The notes under the pieces are model-generated. The model saw only the letters and a program-made list of their open reading frames with translations, searched no databases and was not told where the DNA came from. A DNA stretch of 64,000 nt from Phormidesmis priestleyi ULC007 (GTDB lineage: Bacteria > Cyanobacteriota > Cyanobacteriia > Leptolyngbyales > Leptolyngbyaceae): NCBI RefSeq assembly GCF_001895925.1, contig NZ_MPPI01000006.1, positions 143,710-207,709 on the forward strand, in the 5' to 3' direction. Below, piece after piece: positions 53,878 through 63,910 of this stretch. The translations under genes were made by a program, and so were the position numbers. The first letter of the stretch is position 1. Every line of letters starts with the position of its first letter.

Positions 53878-54279
53878 ATGAATTCTTTGCTTCATCACTC
53901 TAACCCAGCAGACGATCACATCTTGATTGTCGATGATGTAGCTGATAATTCTTTTTTGCTGCAAACTCTTTTAGAAAATGAGGGATATCAGGTAGATGTG
54001 GCTGATAGTGGTCAGGCAGCCTTAGAAAAAATTGTTGCAGATCCTCCCGCGCTGGTATTGCTCGATGTGATGATGCCGGGAATGAATGGCTTTGAAGTAA
54101 CTCGGCAGATTCGACAAAACAGTCGGTTGCCGTTTATTCCGATCGTGTTGGTGTCGGGCTACGATCAGCCAGATCTCAATCGGGCGTTAGACATTGGTGC
54201 TAACGGATATATTCGTAAACCCATTGATTTTGAAGAAGTGATCAGCCAGGTTAGAACGCTGCTGTTAGCCAAGCATTAA
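53878..54279 (+). CDS. Single-domain response regulator
   Basis: About 133 residues from ATG 53878 (GTG 53854 also in frame). One receiver domain: acidic pair in LIVDDVADN, phospho-acceptor Asp in LVLLDVMMPGMNG, Thr/Ser switch in VLVSGYD, Lys in GYIRKPIDF. No output domain, so it acts as a diffusible phospho-relay protein like CheY or Spo0F. The PAS histidine kinase gene begins 121 bp downstream on the same strand, and the regulators and kinases to 58.5 kb are likely its partners. Confidence 0.9.
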   Translation: MNSLLHHSNPADDHILIVDDVADNSFLLQTLLENEGYQVDVADSGQAALEKIVADPPALVLLDVMMPGMNGFEVTRQIRQNSRLPFIPIVLVSGYDQPDLNRALDIGANGYIRKPIDFEEVISQVRTLLLAKH

Positions 54280-54400
54280 AATCGCAAACTTCTACCTTTC
54301 GATAGAGCCGCGATCGCCCTTAATCTATCGGATTATAGAAAGAGCTGTGTTCAAACTGAACCAGTAAATCTAAACGGCGTTTCAAAACGGGGCAGAGACG

Positions 54401-55963
54401 GTGACGGTTGAGAATCGATCGGCGATCAAGCTGGCTTTGTGGGAGCAAGAACAGGAGTTTGAAACCACGTTTGAATTAGCAGGAGTCGGCATTGCTCACG
54501 TCAGCCCCACTGGGCAATGGCTAAGAGTCAATCAAAAACTCTGCGAGATTGTCGGTTATTCTCACGAGGAGTTGGTGCAGAAAACCTTTCAAGAGATCAC
54601 TTACCTTGAAGATCTCGACTCCGACCTGGAATGTATGCACCAATTATTGGCAGGTGAGATTCCCAATTACTCGTTAGAGAAACGATACATTCGCAAAGAC
54701 GGTAGCCTGGTTTGGATCAATCTCACGGCTTCCCTGGTGCACAAACCAAACGGCGACCCGAAATATTTTATTGCAGTTGTTAAAGATATTAGTGCTCATA
54801 AGCAAGCCGAAACCGAACTCAAACAAGCTAAAGACGATCGCGATCGCTTCTTTACGCTCTCGCTAGACTTGCTCTGTGTCGCAGGCATGGACGGCTACTT
54901 TAAACGCATTAATCCGGCGTTTGAAAGAATTCTTGGCTACAGCGCTGACGAATTGCTGGGTAAACCCTTTTTAGAATTTGTGCATCCTGACGATCGGGCA
55001 ACCACGCTGGCAGAAGTTGAAAAACTTGTCGCCGGAGCCACGACGCTGCATTTTGAAAACCGCTATCGCTGTCAGGATGGATCTTATCGGTGGCTCGATT
55101 GGGTAAGTGTGCCGATCGTTGAAGAAGGTCTGGTTTATGCGGTCGCTCATGATGTCACTCAGCACAAACAAGCCGAACGCGAAATCAAGCAGCTAAACGA
55201 AGATCTGGAGTCACGGGTAAAACAGCGCACTGCCCAACTCGAAGCGGCTAACCGAGAGCTAGAGTCATTTTCTTATTCGGTGTCTCATGATCTGCGGGCA
55301 CCGCTGCGGCACATTGCAGGGTTTGTGGGGTTGCTCAAAGCGCGACTCGCATCAGTCAATTTGGATGAGACTAGCGATCGCTACATCACCACGATCGCCG
55401 AAACGACTAAACAAGCTGGGGTTTTGATCGATGATTTGCTGACCTTTTCGCGCATGGGGCGATCGGAGATGCACACCATCACCTTTAGTCTGACAGAATT
55501 GCTAAAAGAAGTTAAACGAGAGATTGATCTCGATGTCGGCGATCGGACAATTCACTGGAAAATCCACCCGCTTCCGCCAATTCAGGGCGATCCCTCAATG
55601 CTACGGCTAGTGCTTCGCAATTTACTCGAAAATGCAGCTAAATATACTCGCTTACGTCAAGAAACTGAGATCGAAGTTGGCAGTTTTGACCACTCAGATG
55701 AAATGATATTCTTTGTACGAGACAATGGCATTGGCTTCGATATGCGGTATGTTGACAAGTTGTTTGGCATCTTTCAACGACTCCATGTCGGCACTCAGTT
55801 TGAGGGCACAGGCATCGGGTTGGCAAATGTGCAGCGCATTATTCACCGTCACGGGGGGCGGGTGTGGGCTGAGGGAGAGGTCGATCGCGGGGCAACGTTT
55901 TACTTTTCGCTGCCCAAACATCACGCAGAGCATCCAAAAGAGTTACTAATCTCAGATTGCTAA
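54401..55963 (+). CDS. PAS-PAS histidine kinase (phytochrome-type HisKA)
   Basis: A 520-residue cytoplasmic histidine kinase beginning at GTG 54401. Two PAS domains with PAC ends (about 20-140 and 145-268, each ending with the KDISAHKQAE / HDVTQHKQAE pattern), a coiled segment, then HisKA with H-box YSVSHDLRAPLRHI (about 287-300) and the catalytic domain with N-box LVLRNLLENAAKYT, DNGIGFDM and GTGIGLANV. This HisKA subtype is that of Cph1-like kinases. It has no chromophore-binding GAF domain; the PAS ligand is unknown. The Rcp1-like regulator gene follows by 94 bp, a usual pairing. Confidence 0.92.
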   Translation: MTVENRSAIKLALWEQEQEFETTFELAGVGIAHVSPTGQWLRVNQKLCEIVGYSHEELVQKTFQEITYLEDLDSDLECMHQLLAGEIPNYSLEKRYIRKDGSLVWINLTASLVHKPNGDPKYFIAVVKDISAHKQAETELKQAKDDRDRFFTLSLDLLCVAGMDGYFKRINPAFERILGYSADELLGKPFLEFVHPDDRATTLAEVEKLVAGATTLHFENRYRCQDGSYRWLDWVSVPIVEEGLVYAVAHDVTQHKQAEREIKQLNEDLESRVKQRTAQLEAANRELESFSYSVSHDLRAPLRHIAGFVGLLKARLASVNLDETSDRYITTIAETTKQAGVLIDDLLTFSRMGRSEMHTITFSLTELLKEVKREIDLDVGDRTIHWKIHPLPPIQGDPSMLRLVLRNLLENAAKYTRLRQETEIEVGSFDHSDEMIFFVRDNGIGFDMRYVDKLFGIFQRLHVGTQFEGTGIGLANVQRIIHRHGGRVWAEGEVDRGATFYFSLPKHHAEHPKELLISDC

Positions 55964-55996
55964 CCCTCACGATAACGACGCACTACCGACTAACGC

Positions 55997-56045
55997 ACTC
56001 CTTTAAAAGACTGCGGAGACTCGGACTACGGAGTAAGAAAGGAGT
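55997..56045 (+). promoter_or_regulatory. Hairpin that could mask the ribosome site of the next gene
   Basis: ACTCCTTT (55997-56004) is complementary to AAAGGAGT (56038-56045), which is the only Shine-Dalgarno sequence before ATG 56058. In the mRNA this would sequester the site unless opened. The spacing from GGAG to ATG is 13 bases, longer than usual. Function is inference from base pairing only. Confidence 0.4.
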
Positions 56046-56057
56046 ATCAACTGATCA

Positions 56058-56522
56058 ATGCCAGAGCCAGATATGAGACGTGTTTTGCTAGTCGAAGACA
56101 GTTCAAATGATGTGGAATTGATCTTGAACTCGCTGTCTGAAAATCACTTAGCCAATGAAGTGGTCGTGGTGCGAGATGGCGAGGAGGCATTAAATTATCT
56201 CTATCGCCGCGGGGTCTTTAAAATGAGAATGGAGGGCAACCCAGTGGTGGTGTTGCTCGATCTCAAGCTTCCCAAAATCAATGGCATGGAGGTGATGACC
56301 CAACTCAAAGCCGACCCCGCGTTTCGCCTGATTCCGATCGTGGTGCTGACTTCATCGCGAGAAGAGCCTGACTTGTTACGCTGTTATGAATTGGGTGCCA
56401 ATGCCTATGTCGTTAAGCCGATCGATTTTCACGAGTTTGTGGATGTCATTAAACAAGTGGGGTTATTTTGGGCAGTCGTTAACCAGCCGCCGCCGGGATC
56501 GTTGCCCTCGATCGCTCGATAG
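56058..56522 (+). CDS. Rcp1-like response regulator
   Basis: A 154-residue single receiver domain of the Rcp1 type, the class that serves cyanobacterial phytochrome-type kinases. Visible hallmarks: VLLVEDSSNDVELILNSL, phospho-acceptor in VVLLDLKLPKINGMEV (Asp near 72), VLTSSREEPDLLRCYELGAN, and KPIDFHEF. The insert EALNYLYRRGVF between strands 2 and 3 is specific to this subclass. It should accept phosphate from the kinase encoded upstream; its output partner is not known and might be the following hybrid kinase. Next gene begins 16 bp after the stop. Confidence 0.92.
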   Translation: MPEPDMRRVLLVEDSSNDVELILNSLSENHLANEVVVVRDGEEALNYLYRRGVFKMRMEGNPVVVLLDLKLPKINGMEVMTQLKADPAFRLIPIVVLTSSREEPDLLRCYELGANAYVVKPIDFHEFVDVIKQVGLFWAVVNQPPPGSLPSIAR

Positions 56523-56537
56523 TTATAGGGAAACATT

Positions 56538-58502
56538 ATGCCATCGCTGCAATTTCTGCTGTTAGAAGATAGTGATCTAGATGCCGAACTGATTCAGGCA
56601 ATGCTAACGGATGGAGAAATTGAATGTGAATTGGTGCGAGTGCAAACTCAGACTGGGTTTGTGGATGCGCTTAAAATGACTGCGTTTGATTTGATTTTGT
56701 CTGACTATTCGCTGCCTAATTTTGATGGCATTGCGGCTTTAGAAATTGCCCGCAGCTTGTGCCCCGATGTGCCGTTTATTTTGGTGTCTGGCACTCTGGG
56801 CGAAGAGGTGGCGATCGAAACGCTCAAAAGTGGCGCAACTGACTATGTGCTGAAGCAGCGATTGGGTCGATTAGTTCCGGCGGTGAGCCGGGCACTGAGA
56901 GAGGCTCAAGAACGGCGCAACTATCAGCAAGCAACTGCGGCGCTGCGGCTGAGTGAACGTCACTTTCGCACCTTAGCGGATGCTGTGCCAAACTTTATTT
57001 GGATCAATAATGCTCAGGGTGAGTCAGAGTATCTTAACTCTCGCTGGCAGTCATTTACGGGCATCTCAGCCAAACAAAAACTGAACTGGATAGAGATCAC
57101 TCACCCAGACGATGCTGGAAGGGTCATTGAAAAGAGAATGGCTGGCATTCGATCGGGCAGTCCATACGAAATAGAGTGTCGAATCCGGCGCTATGACGGG
57201 GTTTATCGGTGGCATTTGGTGCGCGTGGTGCCCTTTAAAGATGATCAAGATCAGCTTCTCTATTGGTATGGCACTGCAACGGATGTTGATGATGCTAAAC
57301 GGCTCTATCAGCAGGCAGAAGAAGCAAACCGCATTAAAGATGAGTTTTTAGCCGTGCTTTCTCACGAGTTGCGAACGCCGTTAAACCCGATCGTGGGTTG
57401 GTCAAAGCTGTTACGGGCAAAGCCTCACGATCCGGTAACTCTGGCGCGGGGGTTAGAAACCATTGAGCGAAATGCTCAAATTCAAACCCAGTTGATTGAA
57501 GATTTGCTGGATGTCTCTCGAATTCTGCGCGGTAAAGTTAGCTTAAATGCTCAACCAACCAATCTAGTAACGGTGATTGAATCGGCATTAGAAACAGTTC
57601 GGTTGGCGGCAGAAGCAAAGTTAATAAGTTTAGAGTTTAATCCTACTTACAACACAGAAATTAATCAATCTGATCATTCAAACTATATTACTTTTGGCGA
57701 TTCGAGTCGATTGCAGCAGATTATATGGAATTTATTATCTAATGCAGTTAAATTTACACCCAATCACGGGCGAGTTGAAATCGAACTGACAACCGATGCA
57801 ACGAATACCGCAGATCGGCGGAATGCTAAAATTACAGTTCGCGATACGGGAAAAGGCATTGCTCCTCACTTTTTGCCCTACGTGTTTGACTCATTTCGGC
57901 AGGCAGACGGCAGCACCACGCGCACCTTTGGCGGTTTGGGTTTGGGGCTGGCGATCGTGCGGCATCTGATTGAGCTTCACGGCGGCACAATCAATGCAGC
58001 GAGTCCGGGTGAGGGGCAGGGCGCAACCTTCATCGTGACGCTACCGATGTTAAAGGGTGGTGAAAAAACCTTGAAGCGGGAACCCAGAGAGTCATCTCTT
58101 TCATCTTTAGCGCTTGAAGGTCTGCGAATTTTAGTAGTCGATGATGAGCAAGATTCGCTGGATTGGATGACGGTTTTATTAGAGCAGTCGGGGGCGATCG
58201 TGCGGTCGGCTTTGTCAGCAGAAACCGCGATCGCGGCGATTACAGAATTCAAGCCTGACATTCTCTTGAGCGATATCGGAATGCCAGAAGAAGATGGCTA
58301 TATGTTACTCGAACGGGTGCGGTCTTGTGATGGAGGGCAGATTCCGGCGATCGCGTTGACCGCTTATGCCAGAGCAGAAGATCGAGAACGCGCAATCGCG
58401 GCTGGATTTCAGGATCATTTAACTAAACCGATCGATCCTAAACAATTGATTAGTGCGATCGATCGGCTTTGTTGCTCGGTGCAGGTGTCGTCGCCAATTT
58501 AA
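56538..58502 (+). CDS. Hybrid histidine kinase: receiver-PAS-HisKA-HATPase-receiver
   Basis: A 654-residue cytoplasmic kinase with receivers at both ends. Receiver 1 (1-120) has acceptor LILSDYSLPNFDG; a PAS domain follows (about 140-260), then HisKA with H-box FLAVLSHELRTPLNPI (about 271-286), the ATPase domain (N-box IIWNLLSNAVKFT, DTGKGIAP, GLGLGLAIVRHL), and receiver 2 (about 525-645; ILVVDDEQDS, ILLSDIGMP). The N-terminal receiver should get its phosphate from another kinase such as the one upstream, making this a relay node. Same operon as the Rcp1-like regulator (16-bp gap). Stop codon lies six bases before a MITE-like repeat. Confidence 0.93.
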   Translation: MPSLQFLLLEDSDLDAELIQAMLTDGEIECELVRVQTQTGFVDALKMTAFDLILSDYSLPNFDGIAALEIARSLCPDVPFILVSGTLGEEVAIETLKSGATDYVLKQRLGRLVPAVSRALREAQERRNYQQATAALRLSERHFRTLADAVPNFIWINNAQGESEYLNSRWQSFTGISAKQKLNWIEITHPDDAGRVIEKRMAGIRSGSPYEIECRIRRYDGVYRWHLVRVVPFKDDQDQLLYWYGTATDVDDAKRLYQQAEEANRIKDEFLAVLSHELRTPLNPIVGWSKLLRAKPHDPVTLARGLETIERNAQIQTQLIEDLLDVSRILRGKVSLNAQPTNLVTVIESALETVRLAAEAKLISLEFNPTYNTEINQSDHSNYITFGDSSRLQQIIWNLLSNAVKFTPNHGRVEIELTTDATNTADRRNAKITVRDTGKGIAPHFLPYVFDSFRQADGSTTRTFGGLGLGLAIVRHLIELHGGTINAASPGEGQGATFIVTLPMLKGGEKTLKREPRESSLSSLALEGLRILVVDDEQDSLDWMTVLLEQSGAIVRSALSAETAIAAITEFKPDILLSDIGMPEEDGYMLLERVRSCDGGQIPAIALTAYARAEDRERAIAAGFQDHLTKPIDPKQLISAIDRLCCSVQVSSPI

Positions 58503-58507
58503 AGAAT

Positions 58508-58633
58508 ACGTGAGTTCGACGAGTTTTTTCGCTTCGTTCTCAGCGGCTTCAGCCCCCAAATCCCCCAGAATTGGGGGATTCGGGGGGCAACCCGGATTTG
58601 CAACCGTAGCGAAAAGCTTCATCGAATTCACGT
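58508..58633. repeat. MITE-like repeat, inverted copy with 15-bp ends
   Basis: Ends ACGTGAGTTCGACGA (58508) and TTCATCGAATTCACGT (58618-58633) are inverted repeats with two mismatches. The centre GCCCCCAAATCCCCCAGAAT ... GGGGGGC (58552-58588) is a tight hairpin. Outer parts match 32655-32826 in reverse. It sits between the convergent hybrid-kinase and clpC genes. Confidence 0.75.
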
Positions 58634-58641
58634 TAAGAAAT

Positions 58642-58666
58642 GGGGGCACGAAATCGCCGTGCCCCC
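58642..58666 (-). terminator. Probable terminator of clpC
   Basis: GGGGGCACG and CGTGCCCCC form a nine-pair stem with a seven-base loop, 26 bp beyond the clpC stop. On the minus strand it is followed by ATTTCTT, a weak U-run. It could also serve the converging plus-strand transcript, though no U-run follows there. Confidence 0.6.
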
Positions 58667-58692
58667 GCAGGAATCAATCATTATCAGAGCGC

Positions 58693-61173
58693 TTAAGCTG
58701 CAACCTCAACGGCGACTCTTGATTGTGCTCGGTTGACTTGCACCTGACCGTCTTCATCGATATCGACGATCGCGGCATCCCCCGTTTGAATCTGGCCTGA
58801 CAAGAAGGCTTCTGCCAAACTGTCTTCTAAGAGTCGGGCGATCGCTCGACGCAGCGGACGCGCTCCATAGCTAGGGTTGTAGCCTTCGGTAACAACACGG
58901 GCTTTGAAGCGATCGCTCACCTCTAAGCTGATGCCTTGCTCACTCAAACGAGAGGCTGCTTCGCGAATCAGCAGATCGGCAATCTGAGTCACCTCGTCGC
59001 GACTCAGCTGACGGAAGACGATAATCTCGTCTAGACGATTGAGAAACTCAGGACGGAAATAGTTTTTCAACTCGTCGTTGACTTGAGTGCGAATGCGGCT
59101 ATATTGAGCCAAGTCTTGCGTCTCCGCCAAAATCTCAAAGCCTAGACCTGTGCCGCCTTTCTCGATCGCTTTCGAGCCGAGGTTAGAAGTCATAATCAGC
59201 AGCGTATTTTTAAAGCTAACGGTGCGACCTTTAGCATCGGTAAGATGACCCTCATCCAACAGTTGCAGCAACATATTGAACACGTCGGGATGCGCTTTTT
59301 CGATCTCGTCGAACAGAATTACGGTGTAGGGTTTGCGGCGCACGGCTTCGGTGAGTTGCCCCCCTTCGTCGTAGCCCACATAGCCCGGAGGCGAACCGAT
59401 TAGCTTCGAGACGGTGTGTGATTCCATAAATTCAGACATATCGAGCCGAATCATGGCATCTTCAGAGCCAAACACGGTAGCAGCGAGGGCTTTGGCGAGT
59501 TCGGTTTTGCCCACGCCCGTCGGGCCGGAGAAGATAAAGCTGGCGATCGGACGATCGGGATTTTGCAGTCCAACTCTGGCGCGTTTGATGGCGCGAGATA
59601 CGGCGGCGACTGCTTCTTGTTGTCCCACAATTCGCTCGTGTAGCGTGTCTTCTAGGTGCAGCAAGAGAGCCGATTCCGATTCGGTTAGCTTGTTGACGGG
59701 GATGCTCGTCCAAGAGGACACCACTTGAGCAATGTCTTCTTCGGTGACGATCGCAGAAATCGTTGGAGTCGATCCTGACTTCTGATCTCGTGCCGCTTGA
59801 ATTTGCGCTTCGAGTTCTAACTCGCGATCGCGCAGTTTTCCAGCTTCTACAAAGTCTTGCGCTTCGACGGTGGCTTGCTTGCTGAGTTTCACCTGACGCA
59901 ATTCTTGCTTGAGAGCTTTAGCAGGAGACTGATAAGAATGTCTCAACCGCACCAGAGAACTGGCTTCGTCAATTAAATCGATCGCTTTGTCAGGCAAGAA
60001 TCGATCGGTGATGTAGCGATCTGAGAATTTAGCCGCCGCTGTGATCGCAGCATTGCTAATTGTGAGTTGATGGTGTTGCTCATAGCGATCGCGCAGACCT
60101 CGCAAAATCTCGATCGTTTCGTCAACAGACGGTTCACCGACCATCACAGGTTGGAATCGTCGCTCTAATGCAGCATCACGCTCGATGTGTTTGCGATACT
60201 CATCTAAAGTTGTTGCGCCGATGCACTGCATTTCGCCTCTTGCCAAGGCTGGCTTGAGCATATTAGCAGCATCCATTCCGCCTTCTGCGGCACCTGCACC
60301 GACTAGTGTATGAATCTCGTCAATCACCAAAATAATATTGGTAGACTGACGCACTTCTTGCATGATGTTGTTGAGGCGTTCTTCAAATTCACCCCGAAAC
60401 TTGGTGCCTGCCATCAGAGAACCCATGTCTAAGCTGATGATCTGTTTGCCTTGCAGCAGTTCGGGAATGTCTTGATTGTGAATCCGCACCGCCAACCCTT
60501 CGGCGATCGCGGTTTTGCCGACTCCAGGTTCGCCGACTAATACAGGATTGTTTTTGGTGCGACGACCGAGGATTTGAACCACGCGATCGATTTCGGTTTG
60601 CCGACCGACGACGGGATCGAGCTTGCCTTCTGCGGCGAGGCGACTCCAGTTGGTGCCAAATTCTTCAAGAGCGGGAGTGCGATCGCTGCCAGACTGTTTC
60701 CCCGGACGCTCTTTGACGTTGCCTGCGGGAACTGAAGCAACCTGCCCAAGAGCGCGAATGATCTCGGTGCGAATCTGGGCTAGATCAATGCCAAAGTTAG
60801 TCAGCACTTTAGAGCCAACGCCCTGACTGTCTTGCACCAAGCTGAGTAATAAATGCTCTGGATGAACGTAGCGATGGTCAAGCTGGCGAGACTGCTCGAA
60901 AGCACTTTCTAGAATGGTTCGAGTTTTGGGCGTGAAGGGTAGATCTGCTAACGTTGATCCCGTCCCTCGACCGACGATTTTTTCGACTTCTAGACGCGCT
61001 TTTTCAAGGGTGATGCCAAGCTCATTGAGTACGGTGACTGCGATCGTGTCTTTCTGTCTGAGTAAGCCCAGCAGAACCGCCTCGGTGCCCACAGAATTTT
61101 GCCGCAGGCGGCGAGCTTCTTCTTGAGCAAACATGATGGCGGCGATCGCCTGATTGGTGAAATTTTCAAACAT
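58693..61173 (-). CDS. clpC: ClpC, ATP-dependent Clp protease ATP-binding subunit
   Basis: About 826 residues from ATG 61173 ([20 protein letters not shown]), chosen for its GGAGA eight bases upstream; five more codons are open. Clp-N repeats (1-140), AAA module 1 with Walker A GEPGVGKT and Walker [13 protein letters not shown], a UVR-type middle segment (about 410-450, [17 protein letters not shown]), AAA module 2 with [10 protein letters not shown] and [11 protein letters not shown], and a C-terminal D2-small domain. It unfolds proteins for the ClpP/R protease. The chain is a little diverged from the main cyanobacterial ClpC (e.g. [17 protein letters not shown]), so it may be a second ClpC copy in this genome. 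Confidence 0.93.
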   Translation of the reverse strand: MFENFTNQAIAAIMFAQEEARRLRQNSVGTEAVLLGLLRQKDTIAVTVLNELGITLEKARLEVEKIVGRGTGSTLADLPFTPKTRTILESAFEQSRQLDHRYVHPEHLLLSLVQDSQGVGSKVLTNFGIDLAQIRTEIIRALGQVASVPAGNVKERPGKQSGSDRTPALEEFGTNWSRLAAEGKLDPVVGRQTEIDRVVQILGRRTKNNPVLVGEPGVGKTAIAEGLAVRIHNQDIPELLQGKQIISLDMGSLMAGTKFRGEFEERLNNIMQEVRQSTNIILVIDEIHTLVGAGAAEGGMDAANMLKPALARGEMQCIGATTLDEYRKHIERDAALERRFQPVMVGEPSVDETIEILRGLRDRYEQHHQLTISNAAITAAAKFSDRYITDRFLPDKAIDLIDEASSLVRLRHSYQSPAKALKQELRQVKLSKQATVEAQDFVEAGKLRDRELELEAQIQAARDQKSGSTPTISAIVTEEDIAQVVSSWTSIPVNKLTESESALLLHLEDTLHERIVGQQEAVAAVSRAIKRARVGLQNPDRPIASFIFSGPTGVGKTELAKALAATVFGSEDAMIRLDMSEFMESHTVSKLIGSPPGYVGYDEGGQLTEAVRRKPYTVILFDEIEKAHPDVFNMLLQLLDEGHLTDAKGRTVSFKNTLLIMTSNLGSKAIEKGGTGLGFEILAETQDLAQYSRIRTQVNDELKNYFRPEFLNRLDEIIVFRQLSRDEVTQIADLLIREAASRLSEQGISLEVSDRFKARVVTEGYNPSYGARPLRRAIARLLEDSLAEAFLSGQIQTGDAAIVDIDEDGQVQVNRAQSRVAVEVAA

Positions 61174-61708
61174 CGAGACTTTCTCCACTAAGCTATGTCA
61201 GCTTAAGTAGGCGGATCGCATGACGTTAAACATTTTTGGGGCGGCTGTTTCGCAGAACCTTGGGAATGTGTCGCGGCGTGATCTTGACCTACTTAGTCAA
61301 AAGTTGACGGTCTTGGCAGAAACGGTGAATCAGTTTGTGAATGGGTCACTAACCGTCAATTCCGCAACTCGTAAACTTTTATTTCTTTTATGTTTCCTTA
61401 CTGTAGCGAGGGGGAAACAGGTGCAGACAGGGAGGAAAACCGTCGCTAAAGATAGCGGGTGAAGTACGGTCAGAATGGGGCTTAGAGGCGGTTATTTTAA
61501 CCTCGGAGGTTTTAACCAAGAATCTAGCATCGTGACCGACAGAGTGGCTTAAACCTCCGAGGTTTTGGTCAACTTAAGCGTTCTTAATGTTTCTATCTCT
61601 TGAGAGTCTTTAATTTGAGCGATATACTACCTGCGAAGAGAGACCATTGGACTGTCTAGTTTTAAAGACTGAATCAGCGATCGCTACATAATATTTAGGA
61701 GAATAAGG
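61174..61708. other. Intergenic region between clpC and the GlsB-like gene
   Basis: No gene accepted: an 80-codon frame at 61220-61462 has no ribosome site and no similarity I recognise. The region holds the twin palindromes listed separately. The GlsB-like gene promoter should lie near 61600-61690, where TTTAATTTGAGC is followed by TATACT (61622); this could be a -35/-10 pair for the stress gene, with modest confidence. Confidence 0.4.
61499..61564. repeat. Twin 13-bp near-palindromes AACCTCSGAGGTT in mirror orientation
   Basis: AACCTCGGAGGTT (61499-61511) and AACCTCCGAGGTT (61552-61564) are exact reverse complements of one another, each nearly self-complementary, with 40 bp between them. 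Flanks TTTTAAC and TTTTGG also correspond. Similar AACCTCCGAGGTT units are scattered in many cyanobacterial genomes, so this is probably a pair of dispersed repeats or a hairpin. Confidence 0.7.
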
Positions 61709-61975
61709 ATGAATCTCATCGCTTGGGCTATTTTGGGCATTGTGGCAGGTGCGATCGCCAAGCTTCTCTACCCTGGCGATCAGGGAGGAGGCATTCTCAG
61801 CACGATGGTTTTGGGGATTATTGGCGCATTTTTGGGAGGGAGCCTGGTGACGTTGGTGACGACGGGCACGATTTCTCTTTCGACGTTTCCAGGGCTTCCA
61901 GGGATCATCGTAGCGATTTTGGGTGCGATGGTTGCGATCTTCTTGTGGGTGTTGGTCGATCGCAACGCTGCTTGA
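61709..61975 (+). CDS. GlsB/YeaQ/YmgE family stress-response membrane protein
   Basis: An 88-residue inner-membrane protein of the transglycosylase-associated family: three helices (residues 3-17, 28-50, 60-83) separated by Gly-rich turns, with the family start IAWAILGIVAGAIAKLLYPG and the middle GGILSTMVLGIIGAFLGG. Members are induced by stress; a biochemical function is unproven. TTAGGAGAATAAGG precedes the ATG, a strong ribosome site. It stands alone between clpC and the IS110 remnant; a -10-like TATACT sits about 85 bp upstream. Confidence 0.92.
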   Translation: MNLIAWAILGIVAGAIAKLLYPGDQGGGILSTMVLGIIGAFLGGSLVTLVTTGTISLSTFPGLPGIIVAILGAMVAIFLWVLVDRNAA

Positions 61976-62174
61976 TGGATTGCCCTCATCCCCAGCCCTT
62001 GGATCTTCAGACTAGAGAGATAGACCGCCCGCCCTGGGATGCTCGACATCGTGGAGAAGCTAGGATCATCTCTCAATGAATTGGGTCAAACTCGAATCAT
62101 CGGTTGGGACTGTTGATCCCGAATGACGCAAGGTTGAGTCAACCCCCTCCCTGCCATCCAGAGGAATTAAGGTG

Positions 62175-63095
<921 letters not shown>

Positions 63096-63237
63096 TTTCC
63101 TGGACATTCAAGATCATCGCTTCTCCTTGGGGAGAAGGCGTGATTGCTGCCTAATTTTGTCCGAACCATTGTTAGCTATGAAGCGTAGAAGAAAAAAATG
63201 AAGAACTGCTGAAGATGTAAAAGTGCTTCAAAAAAGG

Positions 63238-63618
63238 TTACGCGGCGTAGGCCGTTAGGATTGCATCGATTTGATCGGCTAGTGTCAGCGGATCGTAGGG
63301 CTTCGTAATCACCGCCGCGATCGCAAGTTGGGTAAATTGCCGTTGATCTGCCGCTTGCGCTTTTGCGGTTAATAAGATGACTGGAATGTGTCGAGTGGAT
63401 GGATTTGCTTGGAGTTGGTCGAAGGTGGCAAGTCCGTCTACTTCGGGCATCATTACGTCTAACAGCACCGCATCGGGCTGCTCTAGGATGGCTTTTTCTA
63501 TGCCTTCCTTGCTCGACCCTGCCGTTAAGATATCCCAGCCTTTGACAATTTCAAGGCAGAGCTGGGTGGCTTCGCGAATGTCGGGTTCGTCGTCGATAAT
63601 CAAGATTCGCTTGGTCAT
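63238..63618 (-). CDS. Single-domain response regulator
   Basis: A 126-residue receiver domain: ILIIDDEPDIRE, phospho-acceptor in AVLLDVMMPEVDG (Asp near 54), VILLTAKAQ and ITKPYDPL. No output domain. Its start ATG 63618 overlaps the stop of the upstream histidine kinase frame by four bases (ATGA), so the two genes form one unit: kinase first, then regulator. That kinase gene is interrupted by an insertion element (see 63615-63909), so the regulator may have lost its cognate kinase or be transcribed from a promoter in the insertion. Confidence 0.9.
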   Translation of the reverse strand: MTKRILIIDDEPDIREATQLCLEIVKGWDILTAGSSKEGIEKAILEQPDAVLLDVMMPEVDGLATFDQLQANPSTRHIPVILLTAKAQAADQRQFTQLAIAAVITKPYDPLTLADQIDAILTAYAA

Positions 63619-63909
63619 GGCAGGTGAGGCGTAAGAGGTAACGTGATATAGAAGGTGCTTCCTTGACCTAATTGACTTTCAGCCCAAATTTTCCCGTTAT
63701 ATTGTTCAACAATATCCCGGCAAATGGTTAAACCTAAGCCTGTGCCAGCTTGACTACGGGAGTTAGAGGCATCAATCTGCTGAAAGCGATCGAATATCGT
63801 CTCTAACTTATCTTCTGGAATGCCCATTCCTTCGTCTTTGACACAAAACAAAATCTGATCCGATCGCGATTTCGCGGCTGATTTGCGGCGGCTGTTCTTT
63901 TCTGGCTTA
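63615..63909 (-). pseudogene. Histidine kinase gene cut by an IS5-like element; 3' part
   Basis: On the minus strand, KPEKNSRRKSAAKSRSDQ leads into ILFCVKDEGMGIPEDKLE, IFDRFQQIDASNSRSQ, GTGLGLTICRDIVEQ and the end FYITLPL. These are the G1 and G2 boxes of a histidine kinase ATPase domain. Upstream, at 63907-63911, the coding sequence meets the inverted end of an insertion element. The H-box and sensor must lie on the other side of the element. The stop overlaps the response regulator start. Without the N-terminal part this fragment cannot phosphorylate. Confidence 0.75.
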
Positions 63910-63910
63910 A

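Noticed and set aside
61220..61462. An 80-codon plus-strand frame after clpC
   Set aside because: No ribosome site, unclear composition and no family; more likely non-coding upstream DNA.
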